In this document: in pieces, positions 42,991 through 51,871 of the stretch | Layout: each line of letters starts with the position of its first letter | Position numbering within the stretch: the stretch's first letter is position 1 | Origin: JAVWGW01 sp036651575 | GTDB lineage: Bacteria; Actinomycetota; Coriobacteriia; Coriobacteriales; Eggerthellaceae | Direction of reading: 5' to 3' | NCBI GenBank assembly: GCA_036651575.1 | Contig: JAVVXN010000004.1 | Span: 1 to 62,245 of the forward strand | Length of the DNA stretch: 62,245 nt | Program-made: the position numbers and the translations under genes | Notes under the pieces: generated by a model | Seen by the model: only the letters and a program-made list of their open reading frames with translations | The model's database searches: none | Told to the model about the DNA's origin: nothing

Positions 42991-45033
42991 TTACGCAGAC
43001 TTTTCGTCTTGAGCAAAAACATAGCAATTGCCACCCCTGGCTTTCGCTCGATACATAGCCTTATCGGCCGCAAGATACAGCTCATCGCTGATCGCACCAT
43101 CTTGCGGATAGAGTGCGATACCCAAACTGGCGGCAAGAGGCGGAGCGTCGCTATCGCTTTGCTGTAAAAGCTGATTGATCCGCTGTGCCGCCTTGACAAT
43201 GGCATCCCGCGAATCCATACCGGTTAGGCATACGGCAAATTCGTCGCCGCCAATGCGTCCGATCACATCACCTTCACGAATTGCAGCATGGAGACGCTTC
43301 ATTGATTCTGACAAAGCCTTATCTCCCGCCGCATGTCCCTGCGTATCGTTAAGTTTCTTAAAACCATCGAGGTCGAACATGATAAACGCATGGTGGATAC
43401 CCGCCGGCGATTGGTCGAGTATCCTGCCCACCGCCGCCTCAAACCCCGCACGATTGAGCACCCCCGTCAAAGGATCGATCTCGGAACGCTTCTTCAATGC
43501 ACGCTCACGTTCCTGCTGGAGCGATACGTCGGAAAAAACAATGACGACATACCCCGGTTTACCGTCATCTCCAAATACCAAGGAGTAATCGACACGATAC
43601 CAGTAAGTCCCTCCGTTTTTTTCCCGACGAATCGTTCCCGATCCGTTCGACAAGCCTTTTTGAGCCCGCAAGGAAAGCTCGTCGAAAACTTTTCGACTTG
43701 CAGGATCGACGACACCGAAAGCATCCAGCGCTTCAGACAGCGTGGCACACGACGCAAGGGTTTTATCGAAATCTCCGTTATTTCCGTAAGAGGAAAAGGC
43801 ACGCGTCGCAATATCGCAGCGCATAATGTGCTTGCCCGTTGTTTGGGCTGCGATACGAAACGCCTCCTCACTCATGCGCAGCTGTTCTGCAGATGCTTTC
43901 TTCTCGGTCAAATCAAACCCAGCAAACGTGATGAGCCGCACCGTCGAATTATAGCGGCACCGTAAAAGCACCCATCGTCGCTCGCCGGTAAGAGTACACT
44001 GCTGCGCTTCGACTTCAAAGATCTCACTGCCCGACGCGATGCCATCGCGCAATTTTTGTGCAATATCATCATCCGGCGAAAAAAATGTATCCAGTGCTAT
44101 CTTTTCAGGACGATCGCTTTGCCGTGCATATCCCAGCATGTTAAAGTATTCGTCATTGACGTACACCAAGTAAAACGTATTGTTCTCCAAAAGGATTTGC
44201 CCTAAACCGGCCGGAGTTTCGGCGAACACACCCTGTATGTCACGAGCCTGAGAAAGTGCTCCCAGCATCTTTCTCAACACTCCCCCACCCAAGATGAACG
44301 CGAAGATAAGAAACCCTATCGACAGGGCGAAAGCAAAATTCTCTGTCGGTGCCAGATAAAAACGACCCAGGTCAATTGCCGCAAAAACCATGAGTACCAC
44401 AATACCCACCAATAAAAACTTTGCATCAGAATTCTTGCCCTGAACGATATCGTGAATGCTCGCCACAAGGGAAAACACCATCGATATCCCCAAAAGAAGG
44501 TGAAATAAGGGAAGGATCGGGGGCAATTCGAAACGGTGCGTCATAGTCCACACCAAGCAGACGGCAAAACTGACAAGAAAAAGCGCGGCTAAAATTTCAA
44601 AAACTTTTTTGCCGCAATGGCAAAACTCTCTCGCAAACAAAAGAAAGGCAGGAGGTATCAGGTAAAAACTCAGATACGACAAAAATCTGAGAAACAAAGT
44701 GTTGTCACAGCAAGCGCAGAGCACATGGCTTTCGGTGAACGTCCACGTTCCTGCCAAGAAAATGAAAAAAGCAAGGTACACAGCAGTAGCCGTAGGAAAA
44801 AAATAACTGCGTAAGCTGCTCAACGCTGAAGCGGAAAAAAGCGCTGCCGACATCAACAGCAAGAGAACATACAACGCGACAGCAAAAACCTTTTCAGGAG
44901 AAATCAGCAGCAGAGCATGCTCGTGACCCGGCCAGTCGAGACCTATCCCCAGCACCGCAAGAACAAGCAAAAATATCGCACCTGCGACAAATTCACCAAT
45001 AAAGGTAAAAAAGAAAAGCTTGTCCTTGTTCAC
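42991..45033 (-). CDS. Membrane diguanylate cyclase with two PAS-like domains
   Basis: A 680-residue protein with about eight N-terminal membrane helices (to about residue 260), two PAS-like domains (about 275-385 and 395-510) and a C-terminal GGDEF domain with an intact RIGGDEFAV and an upstream RxxD inhibition site (REGD). It should make cyclic di-GMP. I favour the GTG at 45033, which has GGAGA seven bases upstream; an ATG at 45051 is the alternative. It lies 40 bases after the PNP gene and could be read from the prfA-prmC-PNP transcript. Confidence 0.9.
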   Translation of the reverse strand: MNKDKLFFFTFIGEFVAGAIFLLVLAVLGIGLDWPGHEHALLLISPEKVFAVALYVLLLLMSAALFSASALSSLRSYFFPTATAVYLAFFIFLAGTWTFTESHVLCACCDNTLFLRFLSYLSFYLIPPAFLLFAREFCHCGKKVFEILAALFLVSFAVCLVWTMTHRFELPPILPLFHLLLGISMVFSLVASIHDIVQGKNSDAKFLLVGIVVLMVFAAIDLGRFYLAPTENFAFALSIGFLIFAFILGGGVLRKMLGALSQARDIQGVFAETPAGLGQILLENNTFYLVYVNDEYFNMLGYARQSDRPEKIALDTFFSPDDDIAQKLRDGIASGSEIFEVEAQQCTLTGERRWVLLRCRYNSTVRLITFAGFDLTEKKASAEQLRMSEEAFRIAAQTTGKHIMRCDIATRAFSSYGNNGDFDKTLASCATLSEALDAFGVVDPASRKVFDELSLRAQKGLSNGSGTIRREKNGGTYWYRVDYSLVFGDDGKPGYVVIVFSDVSLQQERERALKKRSEIDPLTGVLNRAGFEAAVGRILDQSPAGIHHAFIMFDLDGFKKLNDTQGHAAGDKALSESMKRLHAAIREGDVIGRIGGDEFAVCLTGMDSRDAIVKAAQRINQLLQQSDSDAPPLAASLGIALYPQDGAISDELYLAADKAMYRAKARGGNCYVFAQDEKSA

Positions 45034-45073
45034 GAACCATTCTCCGATCATCGCACCAAAGCAGCTCCGAGGG

Positions 45074-45913
45074 CTACCTTGAGATTTCTGCAACAATACC
45101 CTTTATCAGGCGCTCGAAATCGTCCTCTCGCGTCTTTGCCACATCCAGCACTTCAACCCCCGTTGGCGATGCGCCCTCAACCCCGCAGGCCATATTCGAA
45201 ACGAGCGACATCCCCAGCACTCGCATGCCAACGTGGCGCGCCGCAATAACTTCCTCACACACCGACATCGCAACGGTATCGGCTCCCCATCCCCGAAACA
45301 TCCTGATTTCCGCAGGCGTTTCAAAGCTGGGGCCAAGCAAGCCAAGATACACTCCTTCCTGCACCGCAATGTTTTTTTGTGTCGCAACCCGCAAAGCGAG
45401 GCGACGCAGGGTTGGGTCGTAGGCATCCTTCATCGAAAAGAAGCGTTCGGAAAGGTTTGCCGGATCGGGTGCCGCAATCGGATTACGACCCGTAAAATTG
45501 ATGTGGTCGTTCATGATGCAGAAATCGCCCACCCGGTAATGCTCGTTGATGGCACCAGCCGCATTCGTGGTGATGAGGGTCTCGATGCCCACGCGATGCA
45601 TCAGCCACACCGGATATGCTACCTCTTGGGCGTTGTTGCCTTCGTATCCATGCAGACGCCCCTGCATACAGAGCACCTCGACTCCCTCAAGCGTACCGCA
45701 CACAAACCGTCCGACATGGCTTTCGGCAGTACTTGTCTTCAGGGAAGGAATTTCACCATAAGGAACTGTGACCGCATTTTCAAGCCGATCTGCCAGGGGA
45801 TTGAGCCCTGACCCGAGAATCAAACCAAGGCGAGGATGACGACCCTCCAAGCGAGAAGCGAGCACTCGAGCGCTGCGCGTCAGATTATCATCGAGAACAT
45901 TGCGCTCTACCAT
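45074..45913 (-). CDS. Purine nucleoside phosphorylase (trimeric type)
   Basis: A 279-residue enzyme that cleaves inosine and guanosine with phosphate. LGLILGSGLNPLAD, CMQGRLHGYEG, TTNAAGAINEHYRVGDFCIMNDHIN, GPSFETPAEIRM, the glutamate in SVCEEVIAARH and the asparagine in LVSNMACG show the low-molecular-weight trimeric class. It lies 77 bases after prmC and 40 before the GGDEF gene. Confidence 0.95.
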   Translation of the reverse strand: MVERNVLDDNLTRSARVLASRLEGRHPRLGLILGSGLNPLADRLENAVTVPYGEIPSLKTSTAESHVGRFVCGTLEGVEVLCMQGRLHGYEGNNAQEVAYPVWLMHRVGIETLITTNAAGAINEHYRVGDFCIMNDHINFTGRNPIAAPDPANLSERFFSMKDAYDPTLRRLALRVATQKNIAVQEGVYLGLLGPSFETPAEIRMFRGWGADTVAMSVCEEVIAARHVGMRVLGMSLVSNMACGVEGASPTGVEVLDVAKTREDDFERLIKGIVAEISR

Positions 45914-45990
45914 GATCGATCCTGTGCGAAAACAGGAAACGTATTTTTCGGTTCGTTGATGATTAGACTCATAAAAACCCCTTTATGCCG

Positions 45991-46959
45991 TTATTTTTTT
46001 TGCGCAACAAGCACGCGTGGCTTATCCGCGAGATCCCGCACGATACGCACCCCGGAAAAACCCGCCTCCTCGGCGAGATGCGCCGCGCGATCCATCCCCT
46101 CTTCGTGCAGTTCAACCGCAAACGTTCCCCCCGATTTGAGTGCGGCATGGGCGAAGTGCACCATACGGCGAAACACATCGAGGCCATCGGGTCCGCCATC
46201 GAGAGCCAACGCCGGTTCAAAGTTTTTCACTTCGCGGGGAATAGTTTGCACGATAGCGGTAGGCACGTAGGGCGGATTGGAAATAACCAAATCGAAAGAG
46301 CCCAGCAAAGCAGCATCGATGCCGGCGCCCAGGTCACACTCAATCACTTCGATGCGGTCGGTCAGACCAAGTGTGGCCACATTTTTACGAGCAAGCTGAA
46401 TCGCTTCGGGAGCGATATCGGTCGCAATCACCCGAGTGGCAGGATTTTCATGGGCAATCGATGACGCAATACAGCCCGTTCCCGTGCATAGATCAGCCAC
46501 AAGAAACTCAAGAGGTTCAAGTTCAGCTGCAACAACAGCGCCTTCTTCGAGCCCCCCATCAAAGGCTTCAGGGACTGCAGCATGCTGCCCGGAGACATCT
46601 TGTCGCGAGGCAGCATGCTGCGACAGGGCCGACAGGCCCTCCCCCACCAACACCTCAGTTTCAGGACGAGGAATAAGCACCCCCGGCGCAACCTGTACGG
46701 TAATATAGCGAAATCCCACTTCACCAGTAATATATTGCAAAGGCTCACCCTGGCCGCGACGCGTCACAAACCCTCGCAAAACCTCGCGCTCCTCCGTCGT
46801 TAAAGGCTGGTCAAAATGGGTGTAGAGGTCAATGCGCGCAAGACCTGTCGCAGCGGAAAGCAACCACTGCGCCGAAAGACGCGGGTTTTCATCCTCCTTG
46901 CGCTCAAGGTAACCTTCGGTCCAATCAAGCGCCGCTTTAATCGTCCAGATGTCGTCCAT
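45991..46959 (-). CDS. prmC: Peptide chain release factor N5-glutamine methyltransferase
   Basis: A 322-residue enzyme that methylates the GGQ glutamine of release factors. PGVLIPRPETEVLV, DLCTGTGCIA, FDLVISNPPYVPT (the NPPY catalytic motif) and ALDGGPDGLDVFRRM are intact. Between the first two motifs is an extra stretch of about 40 residues containing a repeated QHAA unit, absent from most PrmC proteins. It is nine bases after prfA, its substrate gene. Confidence 0.96.
   Translation of the reverse strand: MDDIWTIKAALDWTEGYLERKEDENPRLSAQWLLSAATGLARIDLYTHFDQPLTTEEREVLRGFVTRRGQGEPLQYITGEVGFRYITVQVAPGVLIPRPETEVLVGEGLSALSQHAASRQDVSGQHAAVPEAFDGGLEEGAVVAAELEPLEFLVADLCTGTGCIASSIAHENPATRVIATDIAPEAIQLARKNVATLGLTDRIEVIECDLGAGIDAALLGSFDLVISNPPYVPTAIVQTIPREVKNFEPALALDGGPDGLDVFRRMVHFAHAALKSGGTFAVELHEEGMDRAAHLAEEAGFSGVRIVRDLADKPRVLVAQKK
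46577..46621. repeat. Repeated 12-base palindrome inside prmC
   Basis: GCAGCATGCTGC occurs at 46577-46588 and again at 46610-46621, 33 bases (11 codons) apart, each a perfect palindrome. The second is flanked by TGTCGC and GCGACA, which pair and lengthen the stem. In the protein they give the repeated QHAA of the PrmC linker. Confidence 0.8.
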
Positions 46960-46968
46960 ACAGGCAGC

Positions 46969-48036
46969 CTATACGGCGTTTTCCAGCTTCTTGGCACGAT
47001 CCGCCGCCTGTAGGGCAACGATCAGTTCACCAAGTCCGTTACCACCTGCGCCAAGGAGAATACCATTGTAGGTTCCACTATAGCCGATGCGATGATCGGT
47101 CACGCGATCCTGTGGGCCATTATACGTACGAATCTTCTCGCTGCGATCTCCCGTACCAATTTGGCTACGACGTTCTGCACTGTCCGCTTCTTGACGCTCA
47201 GCCAGCATCTTCTCATACAGACGAGCCCTCAAAACGCTCATCGCTGCAATCTTGTTTTGCAGCTGAGACTTTTGATCCTGAGATTGCACGACCAATCCCG
47301 ACGGCATATGCGTGATACGCACCGCTGAATCGGTGGTGTTGACGCACTGACCACCCGGGCCACCCGCGCGATACACGTCGATACGCAGATCGCTTTGATT
47401 GATTTCAACTTCCACTTCATCGGCTTCAGGAAGCACGGCAACGGTTGCCGTGGAGGTATGAATGCGTCCCTGACTTTCAGTTTTTGGCACGCGCTGTACT
47501 CGGTGTACCCCACTCTCAAACTTCATCATCGAGTACACCTTGTCACCCTTGATTTTAAACTGGATTTCTTTGTAACCACCGGCTTCAGAAGCGGAAATAT
47601 CGAGTGCTTCCGATTTCCATCCCTGGTCATCGGCAAAATGTGAGTACATACGATAGAGGTCGCCCGCAAACAGCGCAGCTTCATCGCCACCTGCTCCCGC
47701 ACGAATTTCTACAATAATATCTTTATCATCAGCCGGATCGGCAGGAATCAGCATAAACTTAACGGTTTCCTCGAGCGCTTCCAATTTTTCTTCATTTTCG
47801 GCTATTTCCTCGAGTGCGAATTCCTTCATGTCAGCATCAGACAACATTTCTTTCGCCGCATTAAGATCTTCGGTCGCCTGCACGTATTCACGTGCAACTT
47901 TAGCCAAAGATCCCTGATCGGCATACTCTTTTGCAAGGCGATTGTACTCTTTTTGGTTCGATAAAACAGCGGGGTCGCCCAGCTGAGCTTCGAGGTCTTC
48001 GTAGGCCTTGATAATCTTTTCGAGTTTTTCTAACAT
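46969..48036 (-). CDS. prfA: Peptide chain release factor 1
   Basis: A 355-residue class I release factor for UAA and UAG. The stop-codon recognition segment is RVPKTESQGRIHTS (a PxT motif, here PKT), and the catalytic loop is GGPGGQCVNTTDSAV. The alpha-helical N-terminal domain and the C-terminal RTYNGPQDRVTDHRIG are standard. It heads the prfA-prmC pair and has a good promoter just upstream, within the end of trxB. Confidence 0.98.
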   Translation of the reverse strand: MLEKLEKIIKAYEDLEAQLGDPAVLSNQKEYNRLAKEYADQGSLAKVAREYVQATEDLNAAKEMLSDADMKEFALEEIAENEEKLEALEETVKFMLIPADPADDKDIIVEIRAGAGGDEAALFAGDLYRMYSHFADDQGWKSEALDISASEAGGYKEIQFKIKGDKVYSMMKFESGVHRVQRVPKTESQGRIHTSTATVAVLPEADEVEVEINQSDLRIDVYRAGGPGGQCVNTTDSAVRITHMPSGLVVQSQDQKSQLQNKIAAMSVLRARLYEKMLAERQEADSAERRSQIGTGDRSEKIRTYNGPQDRVTDHRIGYSGTYNGILLGAGGNGLGELIVALQAADRAKKLENAV

Positions 48037-48114
48037 CGACTATCCTATTTCCTCGCACGGCGACAAAACGCCCCTGCACGATTCCTGAACGGTATCGGTT
48101 TTTTTTCACAATTG

Positions 48115-48143
48115 AGTATAATACCACGAGAATCTCAGAGTAA
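48115..48143 (-). promoter_or_regulatory. Predicted promoter of prfA
   Basis: On the reverse strand TTACTC (48138-48143) and TATACT (48115-48120) are 17 bases apart, seven bases past the trxB stop. A 14-base palindrome, GCTTACCGGTAAGC, covers the trxB stop codon just upstream (48149-48162). Confidence 0.6.
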
Positions 48144-48149
48144 TCGCGC

Positions 48150-49088
48150 TTACCGGTAAGCCGCCACGAACTCTGCAGCTGCTTCGGCGGTATTCGCCCC
48201 ATCTGAAATCGCTGTTGCAACCTGACGAAGCGCCTTTGTGCGCACATCGCCCGCTACAAAAACGCCGGGAATAGTAGTGGCACCGCTTTCACCAGCTATG
48301 ATATATCCTGTTTCGTCAAGATCGAGCGCCCCGTCCAAAAATTCTGTGTTGGGAATGGTTCCGATAGCGACAAACATGCCCTCGCACGCGACATCTTTAA
48401 GATCACCCGTCTTCACATTTTCAATCGTCACAGCAGCAAGTTTTCCTTCTGCTGCGTGAGCTTTTCGAACAACACTATTCCACTCAAAGCGAACGTTTTC
48501 AATCCCGGTCAGCATATCGTGATACACAGCTGTCGCTCGCAGCGTATCGCGACGATACACCACGACAACCTCCTCGCAGATACGAGAAAGGTACAAAGCG
48601 TCGGCCACGGCGGTATTGCCCCCGCCAATCACCAGCACCGTTTTCCCGCGAAAAAAATTACCATCGCAGGTGGCACAGTACGAAATTCCTTTGCCGGCCA
48701 AAGCGTCATCGTTTTCAAGTCCCAGTTTACGCGGACGTGCGCCGCTGGCAACGATCACACTTTTTGCCTCATAGGTGTTCGACAGCGTCGTGATCCGCTT
48801 CGGCGAAACGTCAAGATCGACCGCCGTCACCTCCTCGTCAATGGGTTCAGCGGCAAATCGTTCCGCCTGTTGTTTCATGGAGAAGGCCAGTTCAAATCCG
48901 CCAATTCCCTCGGGAAAACCCGGGTAATTATCAATTTTTTCCGTTTCACCCAGTTGACCGCCCGCAACCAGGCGCTCAAAAAAAGCGACCCGCAAACCCG
49001 CACGCGCCGCATACAGAGCGGCCGTCATCCCGGCCGGACCGGATCCGATTACCGCAACGTCATAAATCGTAAGCTCTGCAGCAGTCAT
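48150..49088 (-). CDS. trxB: Thioredoxin reductase
   Basis: A 312-residue FAD/NADPH flavoprotein with GSGPAG (FAD), the redox pair C138-A-T-C141 (ISYCATCDGNFF), GGGNTAVADAL (NADPH) and GVFVAGDVRTKALRQVATA. It reduces thioredoxin, encoded just upstream. AAAGGAG precedes the ATG at 49088. A strong terminator lies between trxA and this gene, so it may need its own promoter, which I could not place. Confidence 0.96.
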   Translation of the reverse strand: MTAAELTIYDVAVIGSGPAGMTAALYAARAGLRVAFFERLVAGGQLGETEKIDNYPGFPEGIGGFELAFSMKQQAERFAAEPIDEEVTAVDLDVSPKRITTLSNTYEAKSVIVASGARPRKLGLENDDALAGKGISYCATCDGNFFRGKTVLVIGGGNTAVADALYLSRICEEVVVVYRRDTLRATAVYHDMLTGIENVRFEWNSVVRKAHAAEGKLAAVTIENVKTGDLKDVACEGMFVAIGTIPNTEFLDGALDLDETGYIIAGESGATTIPGVFVAGDVRTKALRQVATAISDGANTAEAAAEFVAAYR

Positions 49089-49165
49089 AGTGTCTCCTTT
49101 AACCATGTTGCATCACATCAATACTCGGCGGAACAAAACCGCCTCGCCACACACCTGTGTCCTCG

Positions 49166-49199
49166 CATAAAACAACCCGGATGACGATATCCGGGTTGT
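49166..49199 (-). terminator. Intrinsic terminator of trxA
   Basis: On the reverse strand a perfect 11-bp stem (ACAACCCGGAT with ATCCGGGTTGT) has a six-base loop and is followed by TTTTAT. It lies 20 bases past the trxA stop and should limit read-through into trxB. Confidence 0.88.
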
Positions 49200-49218
49200 G
49201 GGCGTTACACGAAAGAAA

Positions 49219-49527
49219 CTAACCAAGCATTTCAAGAAGGCGCGCTTTAGGCTGCGCCCCCACGGCCTGATTTGCCGGTTGACCATTCTTGAAAACAATG
49301 AGCGTCGGCACACTCATCACGCTATAACGCGATGCGATATCGGGGCTTTGATCGACATCGACCTTGTAGATCTTCGCTTTACCCTCAACCGCTTGAGCAA
49401 CTTCATCAAGCGTAGGAGCCAGCATCTTGCAGGGGCCGCACCACGTGGCAAAAAAATCAACCAACACCGGTTCTTGCGCATCCAAAACCTTGCTCTGGAA
49501 ATCCGCTGACGAAATAACCTCACTCAT
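49219..49527 (-). CDS. trxA: Thioredoxin
   Basis: A 102-residue classic thioredoxin with the active site C30-G-P-C33 (FFATWCGPCKMLAP), DVDQSPDIASRY and the cis-proline loop SVPTLIVFKNG. It cycles with TrxB and supplies electrons to ribonucleotide reductase and other enzymes. The start at 49527 has AAAGGAG seven bases before it; a longer frame runs through the promoter. Confidence 0.97.
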   Translation of the reverse strand: MSEVISSADFQSKVLDAQEPVLVDFFATWCGPCKMLAPTLDEVAQAVEGKAKIYKVDVDQSPDIASRYSVMSVPTLIVFKNGQPANQAVGAQPKARLLEMLG

Positions 49528-49582
49528 AGCATGCTCCTTTGTTTGGCGAAACGGCCTGTGCCGTTCGCATTCTTTTTTCATC

Positions 49583-49611
49583 ATTGTAGAAGTATCAAGC
49601 AACTTCGCCAA
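49583..49611 (-). promoter_or_regulatory. Predicted promoter of trxA
   Basis: On the reverse strand TTGGCG (49606-49611) and TACAAT (49583-49588) are 17 bases apart, about 56 bases before the ATG. Confidence 0.6.
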
Positions 49612-49624
49612 GCCCTTATTATTA

Positions 49625-49655
49625 ATGTTACCATTTTGATAACATTTATCGATAA
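49625..49655. promoter_or_regulatory. Two palindromes between trxA and the patatin gene
   Basis: ATGTTA (49625-49630), nine bases, TAACAT (49640-49645) form a perfect spaced dyad, directly followed by the 10-base palindrome TTATCGATAA (49646-49655). They lie 14-44 bases upstream of the trxA -35 box and about 50 bases before a TATACT box (49707-49712) facing the patatin gene. They look like operator sites for an unknown regulator. Confidence 0.45.
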
Positions 49656-49740
49656 AAGGAACACGACGGCCTGGCAACGGAGCATTTCAGGTGATAGTAA
49701 GACGAGTATACTATGATTCTACGTAAGAAAGGAGTCTTCT

Positions 49741-50661
49741 ATGAGCACTACCGCACACGAACGCACGCACACCCTGCGATCCGATCATCAAGCTGCCTAT
49801 CTCGGGCACGAAGTCTTGCCGGTCAATTTGGTGCTGGAAGGCGGTGCAATGCGTGGTCAATTCACCGCGGGCGTCCTCGATTTTTTCATGGACTACGGTC
49901 TCGTTGCCCAACACACTATCGGAACTTCGGCTGGCGCCCTCAATGGCTACAACTACGTGGCTGGCGAAGACGGGCGCACCTGTTATCTCAACACGAAATA
50001 CTGCAACGATTGGCGCTACCTTTCCATGAAAAGCTTCGTGAAAACGGGCAATGCCTTCGGACGTGATTTTTCTTTCAATGAACTTCCCAACAAACTCGAA
50101 CCCTACGATTTCGATGCATTTCGAAATTCTCCCATGAAACTTACCACCGTTGCGAGCGACCTTGTTTTAGGAGAGGCAGATTACCATACGTTTGTCGACC
50201 CCGTAGCCGATCTTCCTTACTTGATGGCTTCTTCCTCGCTACCCCTTTTGAGTAAAACCATCGAGGTCGATGGAAAATATCTTCTCGACGGTGGCACCTG
50301 CGACAGCGTTCCTTTACTGTACTCCCTCATGACCGGCGCCTCCAAGCACATCGTTGTCTTAACCCAAGACGCAACGTATAAAAAAGGTCCCGAAAAACTT
50401 CTCGCACTCCAACGGCAGCGATACAGCGATTACCCCTACTATATCGAACGACTCGCCAACCGACATTTTGAATACAACCGGACGTATCGAGCAATAGCGC
50501 GCATGGAAAATAGCGGGATGATTTTTGTAGTTCGACCCCCGGCACCCCTTACAATTTCAAATATGGAACGAGATCCCGAAAAACTTTTTGCACTCTACGA
50601 AGAAGGCTATACCGAAGCTGCCAAAAGCTGGCCCGCACTTCAAGCTTATCTCGAACTATAA
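49741..50661 (+). CDS. Patatin-like phospholipase family protein
   Basis: A 306-residue cytosolic lipid acyl hydrolase of the RssA/YjjU type. The oxyanion hole is LVLEGGAMRGQFTAGVLD, the nucleophile serine is in IGTSAGALNGYNY (GxSxG), and the catalytic aspartate is in YLLDGGTCDSVP. AAAGGAG precedes the ATG. The physiological lipid is unknown. An aminotransferase gene follows after 34 bases and may be co-transcribed. Confidence 0.93.
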   Translation: MSTTAHERTHTLRSDHQAAYLGHEVLPVNLVLEGGAMRGQFTAGVLDFFMDYGLVAQHTIGTSAGALNGYNYVAGEDGRTCYLNTKYCNDWRYLSMKSFVKTGNAFGRDFSFNELPNKLEPYDFDAFRNSPMKLTTVASDLVLGEADYHTFVDPVADLPYLMASSSLPLLSKTIEVDGKYLLDGGTCDSVPLLYSLMTGASKHIVVLTQDATYKKGPEKLLALQRQRYSDYPYYIERLANRHFEYNRTYRAIARMENSGMIFVVRPPAPLTISNMERDPEKLFALYEEGYTEAAKSWPALQAYLEL

Positions 50662-50695
50662 TCGAAGAACAATTATCGCACCGGAAAGGTTTTTC

Positions 50696-51781
50696 ATGTA
50701 CGGCATTCGGCAAAACCTCCTGACACAAGAGCGCAACGACTATCACGAGCATCTTTCTCAATTCGATTACCTCCTCGACTGCTCGATGGGGTCAAACCCC
50801 TACGGCACCCCCTCGCTCTCTTTACCTAAAACCGTTTTAACCACCATCAACCTCTATCCCGACGAAACGGATACAGGACTTAAAAGCGCTCTTCGAAAAC
50901 GTTTTGCAGAAGTGGCAGACCTCACCGACGATATGATTGGATTTTCCTGTGGGTCAATCGGAAGCATCATGGCACTCAACCGCATGTGCCTTACCCCCGA
51001 TAAAACCGTGGTACATATGGTTCCCACCTTTACCGCTATCGTAGATGACTTTGTCACGTATGAACCGCACTTCGAAACCGTCGCCCTACGCAGCGAGAAC
51101 AACTACGCATTCCACCCGCAAGATCTGCTTGACGTCATTAAAGCAAACCCCCACGCCTACATCTACATAGATAATCCCAACAATCCCACCGGACAGGTTT
51201 TTGCTCTTGACGCGATACGCCAAGCAACCGAGGCCGCCCGAAGTGTGGATTCCTTTATCGTCATCGACGAAGCCTACGGCGACTATATGGACGACGCAAA
51301 TTCAGCGGTTTGCCTGGTAAATGAATTCGAAAACCTCGCCTGCGTACGCACGTTTTCCAAAGCGCTCGGCGAGGCGGGTGTGCGTCTTGGTTACGTCATT
51401 GCTGCCCCTATCGTCATGAAGGCCTTTAACAAAGTCAATACCCCCTACTCTAAAAACTCCATCGCAGACAGCTTCGCTCAGCAGGCACTTCGTTCAAGAT
51501 GGCGCGACACCACCCGTCTCCGCGTGCTGCGCGATAAACCCCGCGTTCTCGCAGCACTCACCACCATACGCGTTGCAACCACCGATCCGGGCGTTCCTAT
51601 CTCGATGCTGTATTCACTCGATTCCACCATCAACATGGAAACGCTCCTGCAGCAGGTTGGTCTGCGCGTCGTATCGTGCGCTGGATACGACGGCCTGGGC
51701 GCTTTCGCTGCACGTATCAACCTTCATGAAGATATCGAGACGTTGATTACCTTGCTAAAACAGGCGGATGCGCTACTATAG
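50696..51781 (+). CDS. Class I/II PLP aminotransferase (HisC-like)
   Basis: A 361-residue fold-type I aminotransferase with DNPNNPTGQVF, VIDEAYGDYMDD and the PLP lysine in RTFSKALGEAGVRLGY. It resembles histidinol-phosphate aminotransferases and CobD-type enzymes, but the opening LLDCSMGSNPYGTPSLSLP is also seen in less defined relatives, so the substrate is open. The ATG at 50696 follows GGAAAGG; a longer frame would overlap the patatin gene. A strong terminator follows. Confidence 0.85.
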   Translation: MYGIRQNLLTQERNDYHEHLSQFDYLLDCSMGSNPYGTPSLSLPKTVLTTINLYPDETDTGLKSALRKRFAEVADLTDDMIGFSCGSIGSIMALNRMCLTPDKTVVHMVPTFTAIVDDFVTYEPHFETVALRSENNYAFHPQDLLDVIKANPHAYIYIDNPNNPTGQVFALDAIRQATEAARSVDSFIVIDEAYGDYMDDANSAVCLVNEFENLACVRTFSKALGEAGVRLGYVIAAPIVMKAFNKVNTPYSKNSIADSFAQQALRSRWRDTTRLRVLRDKPRVLAALTTIRVATTDPGVPISMLYSLDSTINMETLLQQVGLRVVSCAGYDGLGAFAARINLHEDIETLITLLKQADALL

Positions 51782-51815
51782 AAACCATTTATTATGCGGA
51801 ATATATACTTTTGAA

Positions 51816-51839
51816 AAAAAGCGCCGTCAGGCGCTTTTT
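51816..51839 (+). terminator. Intrinsic terminator of the patatin/aminotransferase pair
   Basis: AAAAAGCGCC, loop GTCA, GGCGCTTTTT: a perfect 10-bp stem ending in its own T-tract, 35 bases past the aminotransferase stop. Confidence 0.92.
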
Positions 51840-51871
51840 CATCGAGTACCTTACGCACGGAAAGGAGCGTC

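Noticed and set aside
48149..48162. 14-base palindrome at the trxB stop as a terminator
   Set aside because: It is short, has no loop or T-tract and sits right beside the prfA -35 box.
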